This document shows, one piece after another, positions 9,868 through 20,964 of a stretch of 64,000 bases of DNA (position 1 is the stretch's first letter; every line of letters begins with the position of its first letter). Source of the DNA: Diplonema papillatum (Eukaryota; Euglenozoa; Diplonemea; Diplonemida; Diplonemidae); the NCBI GenBank assembly GCA_030068145.1, contig JAPJBO010000118.1:124001-188000 (forward strand), in the 5' to 3' direction. Below the pieces are notes generated by a model. The model searched no databases, was not told the DNA's origin, and was given only the letters and a program-made list of their open reading frames with translations. The position numbers and the translations under genes are program-made.

Positions 9868-10218
9868 TGCCCAATCTGCCCCACCTCTCTTCACTCCCCC
9901 TTCTCTTTGTCCTGGAAGTGGCTGGAAATGGGTGTATTTCTCGTGATGACGTCATCAATGAAATGTAAACAAAGAGAACGATGACAGGCGTGTTGAGGTT
10001 AAAATTAGTTGAACGCTCACGCCCGCCACTAAACCCGTGCTCCGCAGATAGTGGGGAGTCATCGGCATGCCGGTGAGCCATCACTACACAACGTTTACCT
10101 CCTTTGAATTTCGTAAATGGCAGTCTCCTCAAGTATTTCGGTGCGTATACAAAACAAAGAATGATGGCACGTGCGCAACTGACCTTCTCGCCTGAGGCTG
10201 AGTGGAGTGAAGCCCCCC

Positions 10219-10548
10219 CTTCACCGGTACGCTTCGCCGGTGGGGAGGACGAGCTCGACCATGACGCCGCGGCTGGCTATGGTCCAGCGGCTGGGCAGGA
10301 CCTCGCACTTCGACGACTCGAGCGTCGTCGGTGTCCCAGACTCCGGCCAGCGGCGCCTTCCAACCCGAAGGCCACGGCTTCGGGTCCATCTTCCGCGCGG
10401 CCGGGTCCGCCCCGCCTCCGGCGGCCCTCGACCTGCCCCCGGGTGCGCCCCCGCCGCCGGGCGACGCGCCGACCAGCCAACCAAACAATGCCCAACCTCT
10501 TCACTCCCCCTTCTCTTTGTCCTGGAAGTGGCTGGAAGTGAGTGTGTT
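10219..10548 (-). pseudogene. Truncated duplicate of the PH gene 5' part, copy 2
   Basis: This copies about 9582-9938, the first roughly 95 codons and proximal upstream sequence of the PH gene, in the same orientation. The start codon is changed from ATG to TTG at 10488-10486. A small deletion in the equivalent of about 9690-9715 removes the TALTTLESK region and shifts the frame. Beyond the copied part there is no PH domain, so it cannot make the protein. Confidence 0.8.
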
Positions 10549-10557
10549 TTTTCGCTC

Positions 10558-10715
10558 CATCCCCTCTTGATAGACCGTGATAGACCGAAGAATACAGCAC
10601 CGGGCAATTCGATGCAGCTCTCGGGGACTCGGGATGGACCTGAAAGACCGTGGTGGACCGTGATTCACGCAGGCACTTCGATGCAGGTTCAAGAGATAGG
10701 GACGGACCGGCTCAG
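10558..10715 (+). repeat. Dispersed repeat family of about 165 bp (GATAGACCG), copy 1
   Basis: The block starts CCCTCTTGATAGACCGTGAT and ends AGGGACGGACCGGCTCA. Copies lie at 15487-15650 in the same orientation and at 20965-21132 inverted. The internal phrases GATGCAGCTCT and GCACTTCGATGCAGGTTC are kept in all. No reading frame is conserved. Confidence 0.75.
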
Positions 10716-10824
10716 CTATGTCAATAGAACGCTGGCAGCGCCATGTCAGCGTGTTGGGGTGGAGAATAGCCTAATGATCAGTACTCACAGGCTAACTTCC
10801 CCCGGCACGGACAAACCAAAATGA

Positions 10825-10875
10825 GAGAGAGAGAGAGAGAGAGACGAGTTAGAGTGCAGGGACCATCTCTCCGTG
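10825..10875 (+). repeat. GA microsatellite with adjoining short repeat
   Basis: A run of GA dinucleotides leads into GACGAGTTAGAGTGCAGGG and ACCATCTCTCCG. The same combination recurs at 24535-24580. Confidence 0.7.
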
Positions 10876-11062
10876 ATGAAAATGATGGCACTTGCGCAAA
10901 CTGGCGTTCTCGCTAGTACTGTGCACCCACAATGTGGTCGGAATAGCTACAACATTTTCCCACATAACATTGTGGCCATTGTGGCTAGAGCTCTTCTTCC
11001 TTTGTGTGGCCCATGGAAAAGGGGCAATAATCAATGCCAGGGTTGAAAAGCCCCTCCTTTTT

Positions 11063-11488
11063 TTCACCGGTTCCATGGGGTACGCTTCGCCGGTGGGGAG
11101 GACGAGCTCGACCATGACGCCGCCGTCCAGCGGCTGGGCAGGACCGCGCACTTCGACGACTCGAGCGTCGTCAGCGCGGTCCCGAATGCCGGATTGCACC
11201 AGCGTAGTCACCTGCTTCAGGTTGCTGACAGGGCTGACCTACCAGCGGCTGAGGCCGGACGCCGCTGGAGAACAACCCTGTTGTCAATGTACCTACGACG
11301 CACAAACAAAAATGAAGCCTTTTTGTATCACTGACAGTTGCGACGAAAAAGACATGCACACCTCACTGCATTGCAAAGCATGCTCAACTAATGAGGCCAC
11401 CGCGGGTGTCCCAGGCGCCGGCCCAGCGGCGCCTTCCAACGTCCGCCCCGCCTCCAGCGGCCCTCGACCTGCCCCCCGGGCGCGAGGG
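11063..11488 (-). pseudogene. More decayed duplicate of the PH gene 5' part, copy 3
   Basis: 11063-11205 and 11396-11488 match successive parts of the PH gene 5' region, split by about 190 bp of unrelated sequence and shortened by internal deletions. It keeps the VLPTGEAYPMEPVKK segment on the minus strand but no longer has an open frame from the start. With the copy at 10.2 kb it forms a series that is more degraded with distance from the intact gene. Confidence 0.7.
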
Positions 11489-11489
11489 T

Positions 11490-11710
11490 AGACCCCCGCA
11501 TGATCAACCTCGTACGTCCGTACACGTAACGCGTAGTTGCAGCACTTGGGATCCCTTCGGTTCTGTCTGGCAGTTTTGTCGAGCGTTTGGCGGCTTATTG
11601 TTACTTATACATCCTCCTCCTACAGCGTATACTGGCTCCGTCTGCTGCTTCGTCTTTACCGTCGCGGACGATGCAAAAGTCGAAAGTAGAAAGGTCAGAC
11701 AGGGATTCGG
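11490..11710 (+). repeat. Copies of two dispersed repeats
   Basis: 11490-11600 is a partial copy of a family with GGGTAGACCC, GCATGA and CAGCACTTGGGATCCCTTC, seen more fully at 24655-24857, 33600-33815 and inverted at 58005-58255. 11607-11710 matches 23220-23315 (shared phrase ACTGGCTCCGTCTGCTGCTT). 11711-11930 holds no recognisable gene. Confidence 0.7.
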
Positions 11711-11930
11711 TGTGTTTGTCAATATCGCGAGGGGTGAAGTTAGCTACGATGTTTTCGGGATAGCGACGGGGTTCGTAACCTTGCGATCTCATACGGCAAA
11801 AAAGAAATAGGTATGACCGCATGTATTCATTCATTTTTCTGGTGGAATGTCTTTATACCGCCCAGCCTCTAATTTATAGGCCAATAATATGCGTGCGTTT
11901 ATGATTTATCGGCCGCTAATTTATAAATCC

Positions 11931-13570
11931 TTAACCCTTTACCGACCATCTACGCATATATGCGTAGATAATGCAGCGAATATCATGAGTAGCTCCCGAA
12001 GGGTGCCCCTGTGGTTAATCCGGCACCCAAGGGACGTATTTTAAAGATTTCTTAGCGTATCTTTCCATTAAAGCAACTGCCGACAAAAAAGAGTGCCTGC
12101 CCCCCCTCTTTTTTCACGGCTGGAACTCGAGGTGTCCCCAGAAAACTGGGAGGTTTTCTTGGGCCAGTCACACACGGATTTTGAAATATCAGCACCGGTA
12201 CCAGAAAAACGAGCAGGACAGAACTGCGGACTGAACAAAAGAACTGCAAAAAATGGTCAGGAAAGGCGTGATTGTCAGTGATGAAGTGTGCGATTCAGAA
12301 AGCACATCGTCCGAGACAGAGTCGGACAGCTCGTCGACGGATGAGGAAGAGGTGAAGCCGAGAAAGTCCCCTTCCCGTGCGCAGAAACCTGAAAAGCAGA
12401 CTGGGAAGCCTCAGCAGCCGGTAGATGGGTGGACAGAGGGTATGGGGCCTGTGGATGACTTCCTGAGAAAGTTGCCTGCGGACACCTTTCGCACGTGCAC
12501 CGTCGTTGATTCCCTGGAGCAGTACGACGACCACCGAAGCAGGCGCGAATTCGGGTCCATACCCGGGGTGACACTGAGACTGAGAAACGAGCAGAAGGGG
12601 TGTGAATGCGCCTACATCGCGTTGTGGCGTGCACTTGCATGGCGAACTACCGGAAAGACAGATCTCCCGACTAAGGCTGTCCTCCTCAACTTTGCAGAAG
12701 AGAACTTCCATGAGAAGAAAACGAGCGTGGGGAGCTTGAGGTCGCTGGATTGCTTTGAAGTTCAGCAGTTTTGCCACACGCATGACATTGGATTCGTACT
12801 CTCGCCGGACTGCATGAAGACAATCCTGTATCGCCGTGTTACAGGAGACACAACGCACAGGGAGGAGTACGAAGCACAGCGTCCCGTGAACATTGTTTTC
12901 CTCAATAGCGTACATGGGCGGTGTCGACCTCAGCGACCAGCTCATGGCCAGTTGTGGCCGGCTCATGAAGGGTCGGAGGTGGTACCTGAAGCTTTTCTTC
13001 TACTTGTTGGAAGTTTCGTGCCTCAACGCATCTGTTATTTGGAAACATCTCCACAAAGACGATCTGCAGAGCTTTTCCTTCGCTAACTTCAAGCGTGCGC
13101 TTATTGCGGGGCTCCTGAACGCAGATCCTGCCGATGACAGCAGCACAGAACCGGATGAGGTAAGTGCCGGCCCCGAACCCACGACTCCCACCAAATCGCA
13201 GCAGGACAGCGCACCGTCGACCCCATTCTCGCCAAGTACTCCGTCACGTGCTGACGATCATCCGTGCCGGCTTGACGGTAAAACCCACTACCTTGTGCCC
13301 CTGGACCGCCGGACGACTTGCAAGTGCCACGTGCAGCGCAAGGACGTCCAATACATGTGCAAGCAGTGTGGTGTGCCATTGTGCCCTGCACCCTGCTTTG
13401 GGCGGTTTCACACCAAGCAGGACCACAAATTCGACGACCCGAACTTGAAGGACGCGCAGCGCCGACTCAAGGATCCCAACGGGCGCCCATTCAAGCGCGG
13501 GAGGAAGCGCAGTCTCCAGTCAAACAACAGCCCTGCGCACAACAAGCGCAAGACCTGGCTGTGCTTGGAT
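11931..13570 (+). mobile_element. piggyBac-family element, internally deleted, right end not found
   Basis: TTAA at 11931-11934 is followed by CCCTTTACCGACC, the usual arrangement of a TTAA target with a CCCT-starting inverted terminal repeat. A perfect 22-bp palindrome (11948-11969) lies just inside, as subterminal palindromes often do in this superfamily. A piggyBac transposase remnant starts 300 bp further in. I could not find the matching right terminal repeat before 14 kb, so the 3' boundary given is only the end of recognisable transposase. Confidence 0.7.
12253..13570 (+). pseudogene. piggyBac transposase, frameshifted and lacking most of the DDE core
   Basis: The first frame opens at the ATG at 12253 with an acidic serine-rich N-terminus (SDEVCDSESTSSETESDSS), common in piggyBac transposases. 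It runs to a segment ending PVNIVFLNS at about 12905, where a one-base shift moves into the next frame. That frame reads YMGGVDLSDQ, then RRWYLKLFFYLLEVSCLNAS, the hallmark end of the DDE_Tnp_1_7 domain. The C-terminal cysteine-rich domain follows (CKCHVQRKDVQYMCKQCG, LCPAPCFGRFH), which binds zinc and terminal-repeat DNA. Only about 215 residues precede YMGGVD, against several hundred in complete enzymes, so the region with the first catalytic aspartates has been removed. It would be inactive as it stands. Confidence 0.8.
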
Positions 13571-14345
13571 CGCCTTCTACTTTTTCGACGCGTAGGAGTG
13601 CAATCTCGCTACCAATTTCGTCTCTCTTCATACCTTCCGTGGCAGAGCTTATTCTTTCACTCTCATTCTTTCGTAAAGTTTCCAGGTGGCTGGCTGAGCT
13701 ACGCCTGGCCAACCGGACGGTGCGACGGCCCGGCCCCCCTGCACGCCGAACATGACATGAGTGCCTGATACAAGACCAGCACGAATGGGAGGCAGCGACC
13801 GAAACGAACCCGGAGAGAGGCGAGAAGAACACTGCGAACCAATAGCGCACTCGACGATGGTTGCAGGACCAATGAATAGCGGGAAACAACTTCACACCCT
13901 GCCGACCTGGAACAGCTTTCGCACGGCAAAAAGCCTGGATACCTGTTGCGGCAAATGGCCGCAATGAAAAGATCGACGAAAATGCGCTTAGTTCCACCCC
14001 TCGGATGCCACAAATCTTGCTGTCGGCGGCTTGATACACCCCGGACGAAGTGTACCCGAAAATAGGCAATTTCCTCAGAATAACCCCCCCAGGGGTGGAA
14101 ACTGAATCTGGCCCGTCTGGGGTTTGGGTTTTATGTTTCCTGGGGGGGGTGGCTTGTCCAGGACACCAGCGTTTGTACTTAGAAGAATTCGAGGCCCACC
14201 TCACGGATTTTGTGAAAGTTTGAAGAATGGGGGGTCCGGGGGGGCAAGCCCCCCGGCCGGACGGTACGGTACGCCAAGGTACGCCTTCGGCGTTTTTTCG
14301 CGTTGATCTTCGGAAACCCAGTGCTTCTAGTGGTTGTCCCGAAAA
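13571..14345. other. No gene recognised
   Basis: A 342-residue minus-strand frame crosses this stretch but has no motif and overlaps both the piggyBac 3' end and the SINE-like copy, so it is not treated as a gene. Confidence 0.5.
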
Positions 14346-14545
14346 GTACATTTGCGCCGGTAAAGACCGGCGCCCAGCGAGACTAGAGGCAGCAGTTAAA
14401 GTAAAGGGCACATTAGACCTGAAACCCAACGAACCCCGAAAAATCATTATCGACCGGAAAAGTGTCCTCGGCCGGGTTCGAACCGGGGTCTTCAAGCCCC
14501 GAAGACGTGCACCGTTCACTCTGCCATTACGGTACCAGTTCCAAG
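14346..14545 (-). repeat. tRNA-derived SINE-like element, copy 1
   Basis: On the minus strand the head has an A-box-like TGGCAGAGTGAACGG (about 14525) and a B-box-like GGTTCGAACCC (about 14475), with T-loop TTCGAAC in a 4-bp stem and a 6-bp anticodon-like stem (GTCTTC/GAAGAC). No 7-bp acceptor stem forms, so it is not a working tRNA. The body continues ACACTTTTCCGGTCGA and ends TTTAACTGCTGCCTCTAGTC with a terminal hairpin (GCGCCGG-TCTTTA-CCGGCGC). The whole arrangement recurs at 49863-50457, which shows it is a dispersed element probably transcribed by RNA polymerase III. Confidence 0.7.
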
Positions 14546-14769
14546 GGGGGAAAACTTCCTAAGGAGACCCTTTACGAAACGACACTATAAAAAAGTGCCC
14601 CCGGGCTTCGCCCGCAGACCCCCTAAAAAGTGGGGTTGGCTCGATAGAGCTATTAGCATACCTCTACGCCCTCCACGTGTGGCGATGCGGAACTTGGGCA
14701 GCCGACCCTTTCACTGATTTTCTTTCGAACTGACCTAATCAGGAGGAATTTCATTGAACACATTCGCCT

Positions 14770-15000
14770 AGAAAATACTCGAGGGACTGCCTTGTGCTCA
14801 TTTCGAAGGAGGCTAGAGGGGGAGAAAACAATACAACTACAAAAGTGGGTCTTTTTTGTTGAACGCTTACGCCCGCCACGAAACCCAGATTTACGTGTGT
14901 TTCGTGGGCTACAGCACATTTACCTCCTTTGATCTATCGCAACTGGCAGTCTCCTCAAGCATTTCCTACAAAGCAGGTGCTTTGTAGGAACAAAGAAAGA
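14770..15000 (+). repeat. Dispersed repeat (GAAGGAGGCTAGAGG family)
   Basis: Shares AAATACTCGAGGGACTGCCT, GGGTCTTTTTTGTTGA and GGCAGTCTCCTCAAGCA with 22010-22260; shorter copies lie at 7190-7300, 9993-10150 and 31955-32125. At 22.0 kb it directly precedes the CTCCCGACTCCC family, so the two may be parts of one element. No coding frame is conserved. 14546-14769 shows nothing. Confidence 0.7.
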
Positions 15001-15179
15001 AGCTGCGTTTCTCGTCATGTGTCCAGGTTCGATTTTTCTTGGGGCATGACTTCATGCGCGTCAACATCGATTCTCTAGACTGCGGTGCCGGCAGGCAAAG
15101 CTATTAGCGGCTGGTATGCAGCGGCACTTCGCTTGACGGATCTTCTGAATCAAGACCATGCTCGCCTGCCTTACCGGTG

Positions 15180-15410
15180 AGCAAGTATGTGAGCCTACTT
15201 CTTGCTGATCATCTTGCATTGGAGCTACTTTCGACTGCCTTGTCGCATTGGAGCGACGTTCGACTGTCTTGTCGCATTCAAGCTACTTGCTGCGACCTTG
15301 TCACTCTGACGTGCTGCCAACCGCCTTATCACCCTGAAGCTACTTTCGACTGCCTTGTCGCATTGGAGCTATTTGCTACTACCTTGTCACTCTGCACACA
15401 TGGGGGCAAC
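15180..15410 (+). repeat. Degenerate minisatellite, about 35 bp
   Basis: Variants of CTTGTCGCATTGGAGCTACT and TTTCGACTGC are repeated about six times. It has no gene content. Confidence 0.6.
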
Positions 15411-15486
15411 CGTGCACCTCGGCACTTCTGGATGACAGCAACAACTGGGTCGTACGTTGTTCTGCGTCCCGAAGCTGAGCCGGCCC

Positions 15487-15650
15487 ATCCCCTCTTGATA
15501 GACCGTGATAGACCGAAGAACACAGCACCGGGCAATTCGATGCAGCTCTAGGGACTAGGGATGGACCGTGATACACTGTGATAAAACAGCGGAAGGCACT
15601 TCGATGCAGGTTCAGAGATAGGGACGGACCGGCTCAACATACAGCTGCGG
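15487..15650 (+). repeat. GATAGACCG repeat family, copy 2
   Basis: Closely matches 10558-10715 in the same orientation, with a short insertion in the middle (GATAAAACAGCGGAAG). Confidence 0.75.
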
Positions 15651-15874
15651 GCCCACCACCCTGCGAACAACAATCACAGGCGCCGATCGTGTTCGAGAGG
15701 TAGCGTGTGTCGTGTGCGTGTGCTATCAGCTGGGGATAGGGTAGACGGAAGGAGGAAGAACTGTAAGACTGGCTACTTCTGCTTTGCCCTTCTGCTGGAC
15801 GAACGAAGCTGACTCGATGATAAGAATGAACCCACCAAGAAAAAAAGGTGCGAGAAAGAATTGGGGGGGGGGGA

Positions 15875-16250
15875 TTGCAAGAACGTGCTTGGAATGGGTA
15901 TGTGCTCAACACCGCACTGGTCCCGTCTGCGCCGTGTTTCGGTCCTTTAAGCCACGGACACATAAGGGGGACAATCATCAGCGCGGAACCTGAGTGTCTG
16001 CAGACAGGACAGCGGTGTGAGTCTGATTTGTCAGGCGGCTGTTCGTAGCTCGTCTCAGCCAGGACCACCCGTGCGACTAGAGCACAGGCGAATCCGTCAC
16101 GGGGAGAAGGCCCCTACAACCGTGTCTGAGCAAGTTAAAAAACTCAGGGCACTCGCCCTGATGGTGACTGCGACTCGCTAGGCAGCACTGACTTGTCTTT
16201 TTACGGTGGCAATCTGCGAAGTAAACTCCGCAGAGCACAGTGGACGTGGG
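15875..16250 (+). repeat. Dispersed repeat of about 375 bp (CTCAACACCGCACTGG family), long copy
   Basis: The first half (15875-16075) contains GAACGTGCTTGGAATGGGTA, CTCAACACCGCACTGG and GGCGGCTGTTCGTAGCTCGT. The second half contains GTCACGGGGAGAAGGC and CAATCTGCGAAGTAAACTCC. Both halves recur at 46415-46745; the first half alone recurs at 20348-20535 and 34735-34955. All four copies are on the plus strand. The reverse strand reads through CPVCRHSGSALM in all copies, which may be chance or a relic of coding sequence. Confidence 0.75.
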
Positions 16251-18119
16251 GTTGCCGTGTGCAGCACCAATGGTTGAAGTACCAAAGGAAAATTGGGGGG
16301 GGGAGGAAACTAAGAAGGAGATGCAGAAGGCGAAGAAAGAAGAAGACGAACGAAAAAGAAGAAGAGGGTCGATCCTTCGGGATATAAGGTGACTCGTTTA
16401 CGACCTCCCGTAAATCGTGAGCACACTCAAGATGCCTAGTCAACTGGTCCGTTGCAGGATTTGCGTACGTTCCAACAAATATTCTCCTTTTTTGTCGTGC
16501 GCTGCTGCGGTTGGCTCCGGTCCCAGTGCCGCAAACAAGATTAACGGTGGTGTGGGGGAGAGAGCAGTCCTGGACCAACCCGTGGCATCTGTCGGCTAAA
16601 AAACGATCTGCTAAGACTCACGCCTTTCGACAAAAGAGCCGAATAGTTGCCCGAGTGTAATGCTGATTAGCCTTGGCCCCGCTATATCGTAGGTGGGCAT
16701 GCATGTCGACTGACCAGAGCAGTAACTGTCTGTACCAACCCCGGGCGTAGTGCCCCGACAAGTACCAGGTTCTTGAAGTAGGAAGCGCAGCGCCAGTGCG
16801 GCGCCGCTGTCTGTTTAAGTGGGCATGCATGTCGACTGACCCAGAGCATTAACTGTCTCGGTTACTCTTTGCAGAACCACCGCGCGCAGCAAATATTTCT
16901 TGATGCACCCGAAATATGAACTTTGGCACTAAGCCCCAATCAACGCAACCGTCACGGGCTGGGACTACGACAAAGTGGCGCGGCGAACGGTGGCTCTGTT
17001 TGCCATATTCTGCTGAGGTGCCTCTAAACCTCTCAACTATTGTGCACCAACTGTACCTACCTGATCCTCAGGGAAGATCCAAAGGAAGCACACGGGGAGG
17101 TGATTGCAGCCATCTTTGGATCCCCGCGAACCCCACGCATTGCTATACGCTAACAGCTTCCGGGGTATAGTGCGTTGCTCGGGGTAGTCGAAGGCCTGAC
17201 AATCACACTAATGCAACAAATTCCCCTCCGAACAGCCTCCCCGGCCCTGGCCCACGCCTGATGCCGCAACCCCTTAACCCGGGCGGCGGCGCTTTGGCAT
17301 GAGCCAGGAACCTCAAGGGGGGCAGCGCGAGAGGCATCATCCACGCTTCAAAGGCCCACACGCTAATGCAACAAATTCACAGCTTCCGGCGCCAGGGAAC
17401 AGCTGGAGTGTGCGTTGGCATGCTGGTATTACTTCACCTCCTCCCCCTACCGGGGCAGTGGGGAATATCTGCGGCGGTGAAGTAGCGAAGCTGCGTCCGA
17501 GTGGCCGCGTAACCCCTTATCCACCCAACGATTGCGACGCGCGTGCAAAAGGTCGGACGCTAGCGTCTGTCAAGAGCATGCGCGACTCAGCCGTGTTTTA
17601 AAGGTGAAATGAGAGGCATCGGCTCACTCTTTGTGAAAGGACCATACCACGGACCCAACTACACCCGAAAATCATGGAGAATTGCGATAGCTCGATCCTC
17701 ATCGCGCCGCAAGTGTTAAAACCAGAGATTCCATCCTCTCTCATCCGCTGTGTAAACCGGCCACCTCCCTGCACGTTCGTACTTTTCCGAACTTCGCTAC
17801 CTGCCCGGTCCTTCTTTAGTACCAGCGCCGAACTTCGCCACCTGCCCTAATTCGCTTGGAGACCCAGGGCGTTGGAGTCCACAACCAAGCGACTAACCAA
17901 CTTTTTTCTGACGCACGTGCGATAGGAACGACAGGAGCTGCCAACCCCCCCCCCACCCCCCCAGGGGTGGCCCTAAGCGGCCAGATTGCGGAGTCGTTGG
18001 CAGAATCTGACCTGACCCCCCCCCCCCCCCCCTATATACAGGCTATTTTCACTGTGGAGGGGGGACGCTACCTGTCACTCTCGAAGGTGGTCACCACGGT
18101 GGCTGGTCAGAAAAAAAAA
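16251..18119. other. No gene recognised; short local repeats
   Basis: GTGGGCATGCATGTCGACTG occurs twice (16693 and 16819). A block at 17305-17350 (AACCTCAAGGGG, AGGCATCATCCACGCTTCA) recurs at 37069-37110. Long C runs lie near 17947 and 18018. No reading frame has recognisable features. Confidence 0.5.
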
Positions 18120-18335
18120 AAATTTTTTTTTTGGCCCAAATACCCCAAAAACCACACTTTGAAAATTTTTTATGGGCCCACTTTTGCCAGGAAATTTTGA
18201 CCATTTCACCTTAGAGAATTCGACCACCCAGCCTCCAAGGCAACTGCACTGTAGAAGGGGGGGGGGGGTCCCTTGCAAAGTCGTTGGGGGCCCTCAGGGT
18301 AGTGTCAGCACTGCCCCCCCCCCCCCCCCCCCATT
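18120..18335 (-). repeat. Dispersed repeat of about 200 bp, inverted relative to 30200-30400
   Basis: Contains TTGGCCCAAATACCCC, GGGCCCACTTTTGCCAGG and CCAGCCTCCAAGGCAACTGC; the reverse complement lies at 30200-30400. The copy ends in a C run (18313-18332) that corresponds to the G run at the 30.2-kb copy. Confidence 0.75.
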
Positions 18336-18839
18336 GCAAGAAAACGTGAGAAAAAGATAATTCCAAAAAAGAAAAAGAGAGAAAGTCGAAACGAAAAGAC
18401 GTGTGAGTCGCGATTGTACGGTATACATGCCCTCCCCCCCCCTTCATCCCTACCGGATGAAAACGTCTGAAGAGCGAACGAAGAGCGGACGCTAGCTATT
18501 TGTGTGTTCAGACAGGCTCTTTTCGAAGTGGTCAAAACGACGACACCCCCCTTTTCCCCACCAGGGGTCTCAGGTCAACTATTCCCTGCGGTATTAGCAT
18601 GCTTTCAAGAAGAAAAAGGTCTGGGGATGGTCGACGCGTGTGATCCCAAACGTGTACGGTGAATTCCGTACCTTGGAAGATCCGAGGTGCGCGGAGCAGA
18701 AATCGAGTGCCCGCCGGCAGCGAAAGTTTTGCTGAAAAGGCAGTGTGGACTCGAACCTGACAGACCCTCAAGCCAGCTTGCGTGACGGCCCGCACAGGTG
18801 ACACGAATGGCGCTCGAAAAGTGCGCGCAAGACTCTGCG

Positions 18840-18995
18840 GCTGGTGGCGTGACGTCGTTCATAGCTTGCCTCATGGTCGGTGTTCTTCCCCTTCGTTTGT
18901 TTGTAAGTATCCGCTTTGGTTTCACCATTTGTTTTGATGGAGATGCACGAGCCGACCGGAGGAAGGGGGTCAGCACAAGCCCCATGTAACCAAGC
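18840..18995 (-). repeat. Inverted copy of a repeat in the foldback-like element
   Basis: Reverse complement of about 30660-30805. Shared phrases include GTCGGTGTTCTTCCCCTTCG and GGAGATGCACGAGCCGACCG. 18336-18839 has no recognisable gene. Confidence 0.7.
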
Positions 18996-19247
18996 CAGTG
19001 CGAAAGGCCAGAAGACGCCTGCTCCCATTCTCTCACTCGCTCAAGCACCCGAGCGAGCCCGCAAACCGCTCGACGCTGCCGAGAAAAGATTACCTTCCGA
19101 AAGGAACAGGAACATGCTTCGGGTTCTATTTTTTTGTAATCCACAACGAAGGAGCGCGCGGCTTCGAATGCGTGTAACCTGCGGGGTGTGTTGCTTTGCG
19201 ATGTGCTTGCACAACCGTAGGACCTTCTGGTCATAATCATTTGCAAA

Positions 19248-19445
19248 TTTGCCACCTGAAACCACGTCCAGGATTTGGGCTCAGGGTAGTGCGGTCAACA
19301 AAAACTCCAGGTTCCCTTTCTACTTTCTTCTACTCTCGCGGTGTACGGTTTTTTGGAGGGGGGGGGAAGTGTTTCTTGGGTTTGAGGAGCGCGTGGTGCT
19401 TGCACCACTGAGGCCAGGTTTTTTTCCCGCAGATTTAGTGAAGGA
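19248..19445 (+). repeat. Two adjoining dispersed repeats
   Basis: 19248-19350 matches 7137-7200 and continues through CTCGCGGTGTACGGTTTTTT. 19365-19445 (TTTCTTGGGTTTGAGGAGCG, CTTGCACCACTGAGGCCAGG) matches 30152-30205. 19446-20347 shows no recognisable gene. Confidence 0.7.
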
Positions 19446-20347
19446 TTGTTCAGGAAACGGTCGCGAGCGAAACCCCGACTGGGTAACGACCATTTCCTGG
19501 CTTCTTTGTTTTGTGATGCGAACATCACGAGAGGTGCTGTCCGAAGACGACAAGGGGGGAAAATCTTAGTTTAATGTTTAGGCAGGCATGTTTGCTAGCA
19601 AGTCTTCGTCGAAGAAGGTGTAAAATAAAATAGGGGAAAGGGAAAAAGGGTCGCAGGGAGGGTAAGACTCCGCAGGTAGGGTCTGGAACCTTGAGCGACT
19701 AGTCCTCATTATTCTTTTTTTCACCGCGGTGTTGGCACCTCGTTCTTCGTCTCTGGTTTCGCTCTTGAACGCATACCAATCCAAAGTTAGAGCTCTTCAG
19801 TGGGTCCTTGGGACGGGGACTTTCGGTCCTGTGTTCCGGTGCTATCAACTTCCGGGTGTTTCCTTGTTCGTCGCATCCTTCCTTCGTAAGTAAAAAAGGG
19901 GGGTCGGGTTTTGTGTTGGGGAGGGGGGAGGATCGGTGAGGCAGGCATACTCTGCTCAGGTTCGGGAAGCCGGAAACCGTCCTTTCGTTTCTTGAGAGGC
20001 AAGTGGCGCGACGAACCCACTCGTGCCTCTCTGACGGCAGAAGGCGGCAGCCTCGTATATCAAGGGGAAGAAAGGCAGCCGCAGGTGGATTGGCGCGTGG
20101 ACATCGTGTCGGCATACGGCACCCGCCCATACAACAACAAATCCAACGCACCGAAAGAAGGCGTGGGTGGGGACGGGGGGGGGCCTCTGCACGGTGGGGT
20201 TAAAGAGGCTCCCGAGGCATACCCCGCAAAAGCGGATGTGCTGCAGCCAAAAAATGCGTGTAAACGTACACACGGTAAGCGGGTGTGACACCGCTCCAGC
20301 TTTAGCTCCAGCTTCCGAGGCTGGAATCCACCGAGGGGGCTGGGGGG

Positions 20348-20535
20348 GATTGTAAGAACGTGCTAGGAATGATTATACGCTCAACACCGCACTGGTCCCG
20401 TCTGCGCCGCGTTTCGGTCCTTAAAGCCACGGACACGTAAGGCGGACCATCATCAGCGCGGAACCTGAGTGGCGGCAGACAGGACAGCGGTTTGTCAGGC
20501 GGCTGTTCGTAGCTCGTCACCCGTGCTAAACAGGC
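20348..20535 (+). repeat. CTCAACACCGCACTGG family, short copy
   Basis: Matches the first half of the 15875-16250 copy with scattered substitutions. 20536-20964 shows no recognisable gene. Confidence 0.75.
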
Positions 20536-20964
20536 GAATCCATCGAGGGGCTTGGGGGGGGGGTGGTGCTTCGGTTGACCGGCTGGCGCGGGGAACTTTG
20601 AGCCGGCTGAGTTCGATATCGGTAGGTCAGAGACAAGTTTGCGTGAGCCTTCCTGGAGGACACATTGATGATCCCGTGTGATTATGTTCACAGGGATCCG
20701 GGAGGGTACGGCCATCTCTGTTGAAGAAAGGGGGTTGGCGACTGTCAGGCAATGTGAAGGTGCACGCCGAGGCTGCGTCACATTGGCAATCCCGCGTGAC
20801 CAGGAAAAGGGGCGCGTTGCGCGCGAAGTGTCCGGTGGCTTCGTTCATTCTTTTTAGACATCCTTTTTGGTTCGGCGCGGGCGGCGGGGGATCCGGTACG
20901 CGGGGCGGCTGTTGCCTGTTGGGTGGGCATCCGGCCGGCGCCTTCCTCGGCGGAAAACGGTGCA

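Noticed and set aside
13491..14519. 342-residue minus-strand frame
   Set aside because: It overlaps the piggyBac 3' end and the SINE-like copy and has no motif.
14466..14545. Functional tRNA gene
   Set aside because: A and B boxes and a T arm are present but no acceptor stem forms, and the sequence continues into a body shared with the 49.9-kb copy.
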